Shown: in pieces, positions 4,885 through 7,752 of the stretch | How positions within the stretch are numbered: the stretch's first letter is position 1 | Layout: every line of letters begins with the position of its first letter | Source of the DNA: an uncultured Ruminococcus sp. | GTDB taxonomy: Bacteria; Bacillota; Clostridia; Oscillospirales; Acutalibacteraceae | NCBI GenBank assembly: GCA_902762335.1 | Contig: CACWNZ010000149.1 | Coordinates: 1-7,752, forward strand | Length of the DNA stretch: 7,752 nt | Reading direction: 5' to 3' | Translations under genes and position numbers: made by a program | The notes under the pieces: generated by a model | What the model saw: only the letters and a program-made list of their open reading frames with translations | The model's database searches: none | Told to the model about the DNA's origin: nothing

Positions 4885-6805
4885 AGCAGGAAGAGGCTTT
4901 GCGCCAGGCAAAAAGGGCTCACCCCCCGCAGGTATGCCGCCTATGGCGATGACAAACCCCGCAAAGACGATAAAGCGGCTTCTGAAATACTTTGCCGCAT
5001 ATAAGATACGGTTTATTTTCGTGCTGTTCTTTATCATTCTCAGCGCGGGCGCAGGCGTTGCAAGCTCACTGTTTATCCAGATACTCATAGACAACTACAT
5101 CACGCCGCTGCTCACCTCAGACAGCAAGGATTTCAGCGGACTGCTCACAATGATAATCGTCATGGGCGTGATACTCCTTTTCGGCGCTCTCGCCACGCTT
5201 CTTTACAACAGAATGATGGTCACTATCTCTCAGGGCATACAGAAGAAGATACGCGACGAGATGTTCGAGCATATGCAGACCCTGCCCATAAGATACTTCG
5301 ACACCCACACCCACGGCGATATCATGAGCCGATACACGAACGATACCGACACGCTCAGGCAGATGCTCTCTATGAGCATACCCATGATGTTCTCGTCGCT
5401 CATGACGATAATAGCCGTTTTAGCCGCGATGATAGCGCTGAATATCTATCTTACGCTGTTCGTGCTCGCCTTCGTGGGCATAATGATGACCGTAACGAAG
5501 AAAATAGCCGGCAAGAGCGCAAAATACTTTATCGCCCAGCAAACGGAGATAGGCGACGTAAACGGCTATATCGAGGAAATGATAAACGGTCAGAAGGTAA
5601 TAAAGGTCTTCTGCCACGAGAAAAAGGCAAAGGAGGAGTTCGACAAAAAGAACGAGGCTCTCTGCAAAACAGCCACCAACGCCAACACCTACGTCAATAT
5701 CCTTATGCCGATAATGAACAACCTCGGCAATTTACAGTACGTTCTCATAGCCATAGTCGGCGCGCTGCTTGCGATAAACGGCATAAGTGCGGTATCCATA
5801 GGCGTTATAGCGTCCTTCCTTCAGCTCTCCAAGAGCTTCACCCGTCCTATTAGCGAGATCTCCAATCAGGCGAATTCGGTTATCATGGCTCTTGCAGGCG
5901 CTGAAAGGATCTTCACCCTCATGGACGAGGAGAGCGAAAAGGACGAAGGCTACGTGACCCTTGTAAACGCAAAATACGACCACGACAATAATCTTGTCGA
6001 AACGGACGAGCGCACCGAAATGTGGGCATGGAAGCATCCCCACGGCGACGGCACTGTCACCTATACAAAGCTGTGCGGTCATGTCGTGCTTGACGACGTG
6101 GATTTCGGCTATGTTCCCGAGAAGGTGGTACTGCACAATATAACCCTATCCGCCGAGCAGGGTCAGAAGATAGCCTTTGTCGGCTCAACGGGCGCAGGCA
6201 AAACGACTATTACAAATCTTATCAACCGCTTTTACGACATTGCCGACGGCAAGATACGCTATGACGGCATAAACATCAACAAGATAAAGAAGCCCGACCT
6301 GCGCCGTTCCCTCGGTATAGTTCTGCAGGACGTTCACCTCTTTACGGGCACGGTAATGGACAACATCAGATACGGCAAGCTTGATGCCACCGACGAGGAA
6401 TGCATAGTCGCCGCAAAGCTTGCCAACGCCCACGACTTCATCACCCGTCTGCCGCAGGGCTATGATACAGTCATATCCGGAGACGGCAGTCAGCTCTCAC
6501 AGGGTCAGTGCCAGCTCATCTCCATAGCGAGAGCCGCCGTCGCCGATCCGCCCGTCATGATCCTTGACGAAGCTACCTCAAGCATAGACACCCGCACCGA
6601 AGCCCTCGTTCAGCAGGGCATGGACGGTCTTATGTACGGCAGAACCGTATTCGTCATAGCTCACCGACTTTCTACCGTGCGCAACTCCGACGTCATAATG
6701 GTACTTGAGCTCGGCAGGATAATCGAGCGCGGCAGTCACTCGGACCTCATCGCCAAAAAAGGCAAATACTACAGCCTCTACACCGGCGCCTTCGAAATGT
6801 CTTGA
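4877..6805 (+). CDS. ABC exporter subunit 2 (fused membrane and ATPase domains)
   Basis: This 642-residue half-transporter completes the pair. A Gly/Pro/Met-rich N-terminus (1-28) precedes six membrane helices within about 46-330. The ATPase domain is complete: Walker A GSTGAGKTT (436-444), Q-loop in VLQDVHLF, signature LSQGQ (540-544, Gln for the usual first Gly), Walker B VMILDEATSS with Asp564 and catalytic Glu565, and H-loop His596 in IAHRLST. Between the two parts lies an unusual acidic and aromatic insert (about 354-400), including ERTEMWAWKHPHGDG. The degenerate signature here and the degenerate Walker A and Gln H-loop of subunit 1 fall in the same shared nucleotide site, as in TM287/288-type heterodimers. 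I chose ATG 4877 over GTG 4868 because AAAGGAAG (4861-4868) is properly spaced and the start overlaps the upstream stop. The substrate is unknown; a drug or lipophilic compound is likely. Confidence 0.93.
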   Translation: MNRAGRGFAPGKKGSPPAGMPPMAMTNPAKTIKRLLKYFAAYKIRFIFVLFFIILSAGAGVASSLFIQILIDNYITPLLTSDSKDFSGLLTMIIVMGVILLFGALATLLYNRMMVTISQGIQKKIRDEMFEHMQTLPIRYFDTHTHGDIMSRYTNDTDTLRQMLSMSIPMMFSSLMTIIAVLAAMIALNIYLTLFVLAFVGIMMTVTKKIAGKSAKYFIAQQTEIGDVNGYIEEMINGQKVIKVFCHEKKAKEEFDKKNEALCKTATNANTYVNILMPIMNNLGNLQYVLIAIVGALLAINGISAVSIGVIASFLQLSKSFTRPISEISNQANSVIMALAGAERIFTLMDEESEKDEGYVTLVNAKYDHDNNLVETDERTEMWAWKHPHGDGTVTYTKLCGHVVLDDVDFGYVPEKVVLHNITLSAEQGQKIAFVGSTGAGKTTITNLINRFYDIADGKIRYDGININKIKKPDLRRSLGIVLQDVHLFTGTVMDNIRYGKLDATDEECIVAAKLANAHDFITRLPQGYDTVISGDGSQLSQGQCQLISIARAAVADPPVMILDEATSSIDTRTEALVQQGMDGLMYGRTVFVIAHRLSTVRNSDVIMVLELGRIIERGSHSDLIAKKGKYYSLYTGAFEMS

Positions 6806-6965
6806 CGCCTGCGCCGGCGGCGCAGAGCCTGCGCTCCCGATTCGCGCCCACGCGCGCTTGCGCGCGCTTACTTCTTCAGCATATCATAATTTCTCCCCGC
6901 GGCATCCGGCGCGGCGCCTTGCGGCGCATGGTACTATCCACGCCGCCGCGCGGCAGGTGCCGCGC
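6806..6965. repeat. Cluster of four small GC-rich hairpins after the ABC operon
   Basis: Four short perfect inverted repeats occur in 160 bp: CTGCGCC/GGCGCAG (6809-6825), GCGCGC/GCGCGC (6852-6865), GCGCC/GGCGC (6914-6927) and GCGCGGCA/TGCCGCGC (6948-6965). None has a T-run, so none is a standard terminator, though the first starts 4 bases after the ABC stop and could protect the 3' end of the mRNA. The DNA is much more GC-rich than the genes around it. Frames open here give Arg/Ala/Pro-rich peptides with no recognisable features. From 6966 to 7080 I see nothing I can name. Confidence 0.5.
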
Positions 6966-7087
6966 TTTCCGGCTGTTTCTTCATGTGCTTTCATTTCTTC
7001 ATTCTATTATACTTTACGCGCCTGCTTTATTCTTGAATCGCGGCGAATAAGTATGGGTTAGAATTGAAGCTGAGCGCGAACTTGGGT

Positions 7088-7172
7088 GCGGCAGATTGCC
7101 GCCACTAAAATTATTCTGTTATAAGCCTCCCCTGAAAGGGGAGGGGGACCGCCGTAAGGCGGTGGAGGGGTT
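7088..7172. repeat. Second copy of the intergenic repeat module
   Basis: A small hairpin, GCGGCA/TGCCGC (7088-7102), is followed by CCACTAAAATTATT. Next come CCTCCCC/GGGGAGG (about 7126-7145), then ACCGCC/GGCGGT (7148-7163), then GGAGGGGTTTA (7162-7172). The last three parts copy the layout of the right half of the element at 2201-2379. The next bases also agree in part: both copies run into GTCAAT and then CACTTTCCA. The element sits in the gap between two convergent genes and carries no gene. Confidence 0.6.
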
Positions 7173-7242
7173 TAGACGCGGTCAATTCCACTTTCCACAT
7201 TTCAAATTTTTTATATGGGTGGGCTGTCCTTCTATAAAAAAT

Positions 7243-7261
7243 GGCGGTGCAAAGCACCGCC
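7243..7261. repeat. GC-rich 8-bp hairpin, ambiguous terminator
   Basis: GGCGGTGC (7243-7250) and GCACCGCC (7254-7261) pair perfectly around AAA. The following bases, CACTACAATTATTA, separate the stem from a run of six T residues at 7276-7281, too far for a standard terminator. The hairpin and its CCACTACAATTATT tail resemble the structures at 2139-2165 and 7088-7114, so I class it as a repeat. Confidence 0.5.
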
Positions 7262-7315
7262 CACTACAATTATTATTTTTTCATTATTCTTTATTATTTA
7301 TTATTTTCTTCCGTT

Positions 7316-7358
7316 TTCCCGCTCTCACTGCTTGCGCCGTGAGAGCGGGAAGTTTTTT
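7316..7358 (+). terminator. Strong Rho-independent terminator on the plus strand
   Basis: TTCCCGCTCTCAC (7316-7328) pairs perfectly with GTGAGAGCGGGAA (7339-7351): a 13-bp stem with a 10-base loop, then G and six T residues (7353-7358). It is oriented to stop plus-strand transcripts before they run antisense into the sulfhydrylase gene. The nearest upstream plus-strand gene, ABC subunit 2, ends 510 bp earlier, implying a long untranslated tail. On the minus strand the hairpin lies 17 bp after the sulfhydrylase stop codon but lacks a T-run there, so its role for that gene is weaker. Confidence 0.8.
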
Positions 7359-7367
7359 CATGTATTA

Positions 7368-7752
7368 TTATGAAAAGGCTGCTTCAAATGCCTGTGAAAG
7401 ATCCTCGATAATATCGTCGATGTGTTCCGTGCCTATCGAGAGCCTTATCGTGCTCTGTGAGATGCCCTGCTCGGCAAGTTCCTCATCGGTGAGCTGGGAA
7501 TGTGTCGTGCTTGCGGGGTGGATAACGAGGGATTTCACGTCAGCTACGTTTGCAAGCAGGGAGAATATCTTAAGGGAATCGATAAAGCGGAACGCCTCTT
7601 CCCTGCCGCCCTTTATATCAAAGGTAAATATGCTCGCGCCGCCGTTAGGAAAATATTTTTCGTACAGATCGTGCTGCGGGTGGTCGGGCAGCGAGGGGTG
7701 CTGTATCTTGGTAACGTATTTGCTCTTTGAGAGGAAATCTACTACCTTTTTG
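7368..7752 (-). CDS. metY: O-acetylhomoserine sulfhydrylase (C-terminal part, runs off the right edge)
   Basis: The last 127 residues of a PLP-dependent Cys/Met-metabolism enzyme are visible. Reading the minus strand gives, in order, KIQHPSLPDHPQHDL, FPNGGASIFTFDIKGG, FSLLANVADVKSLVIHPAST, THSQLTDEEL, STIRLSIGTEHIDDIIEDL and a stop at 7370-7368. ANVADVKSLVIHPASTTH followed by IRLSIGTEH is the hallmark of O-acetylhomoserine aminocarboxypropyltransferase, which makes homocysteine (or methionine) from O-acetylhomoserine and sulfide or a thiol in the cytoplasm. The PLP-binding lysine and the start are beyond the window. Cystathionine gamma-synthase relatives are the main alternative, but the NVxDxKSLVIHPASTTH pattern favours the sulfhydrylase. 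It is convergent with the ABC operon and seems unrelated to it. Confidence 0.9.
   Translation of the reverse strand, partial: KKVVDFLSKSKYVTKIQHPSLPDHPQHDLYEKYFPNGGASIFTFDIKGGREEAFRFIDSLKIFSLLANVADVKSLVIHPASTTHSQLTDEELAEQGISQSTIRLSIGTEHIDDIIEDLSQAFEAAFS

Noticed and set aside
7006..7011. TATAAT on the minus strand as a promoter for a small gene
   Set aside because: No acceptable -35 box lies 16-18 bases upstream, and the following frame gives only a 36-residue Arg/Ala/Cys-rich peptide from hairpin DNA with no good ribosome binding site.

Overview
The window looks like chromosomal DNA from a Gram-positive anaerobe of the Clostridia. The Ruminococcus/Oscillospiraceae group is my best guess, but it is an inference. 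The signs are a VanY-type peptidoglycan carboxypeptidase, a MarR-controlled two-subunit ABC exporter of the clostridial type, strong AGGAGG ribosome binding sites, heavy use of ATA (Ile) and AGA/AGG (Arg) codons in otherwise GC-rich genes, and gaps filled with small GC-rich palindromic repeats.

Layout, left to right. (1) Positions 1-624 (+) are the 3' end of a CapD/WbpM/PglF-type nucleotide-sugar 4,6-dehydratase. (2) A strong hairpin terminator separates it from a convergent gene for a membrane-anchored M15B (VanY-type) D,D-carboxypeptidase, 678-1910 (-), which has its own promoter. (3) Positions 1980-2590 have no convincing gene. They hold a 12-bp perfect palindrome, a composite repeat element with inverted ends, and two terminator-like hairpins. 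(4) A near-consensus promoter with overlapping inverted repeats drives a tight operon: a MarR-family regulator (2699-3133), ABC exporter subunit 1 (from 3164) and ABC exporter subunit 2 (4877-6805). (5) Positions 6806-7367 are again gene-free, with a cluster of GC-rich hairpins, another copy of the repeat module and a terminator. (6) Positions 7368-7752 (-) are the 3' end of an O-acetylhomoserine sulfhydrylase gene (metY type) that runs off the right edge.

The most striking observation is in the first ABC subunit. An exact 80-bp copy of its own last-transmembrane-helix region (4008-4087) reappears at 4632-4711, exactly where the Walker B and D-loop segment should be. The left junction stays in frame. 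The right junction changes frame, so the protein stops at 4720, while the rest of the ATPase domain (TKLIIAQR to the end) continues in another frame up to 4884. This is a replacement, not a simple insertion. It is either a real local template-switch or gene-conversion event that breaks the gene, or an assembly gap-fill error; the sequence alone cannot decide.

As built, MarR would repress the operon through the palindromes over its promoter, and the two ABC subunits would form an asymmetric heterodimeric exporter for an unknown, probably toxic or hydrophobic, substrate. The flanking cell-envelope genes (dehydratase, carboxypeptidase) and the methionine/cysteine gene appear to be independent units. 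I see no tRNA, rRNA, CRISPR array, transposase or phage gene, and no clear evidence of a wholly new multi-gene system.
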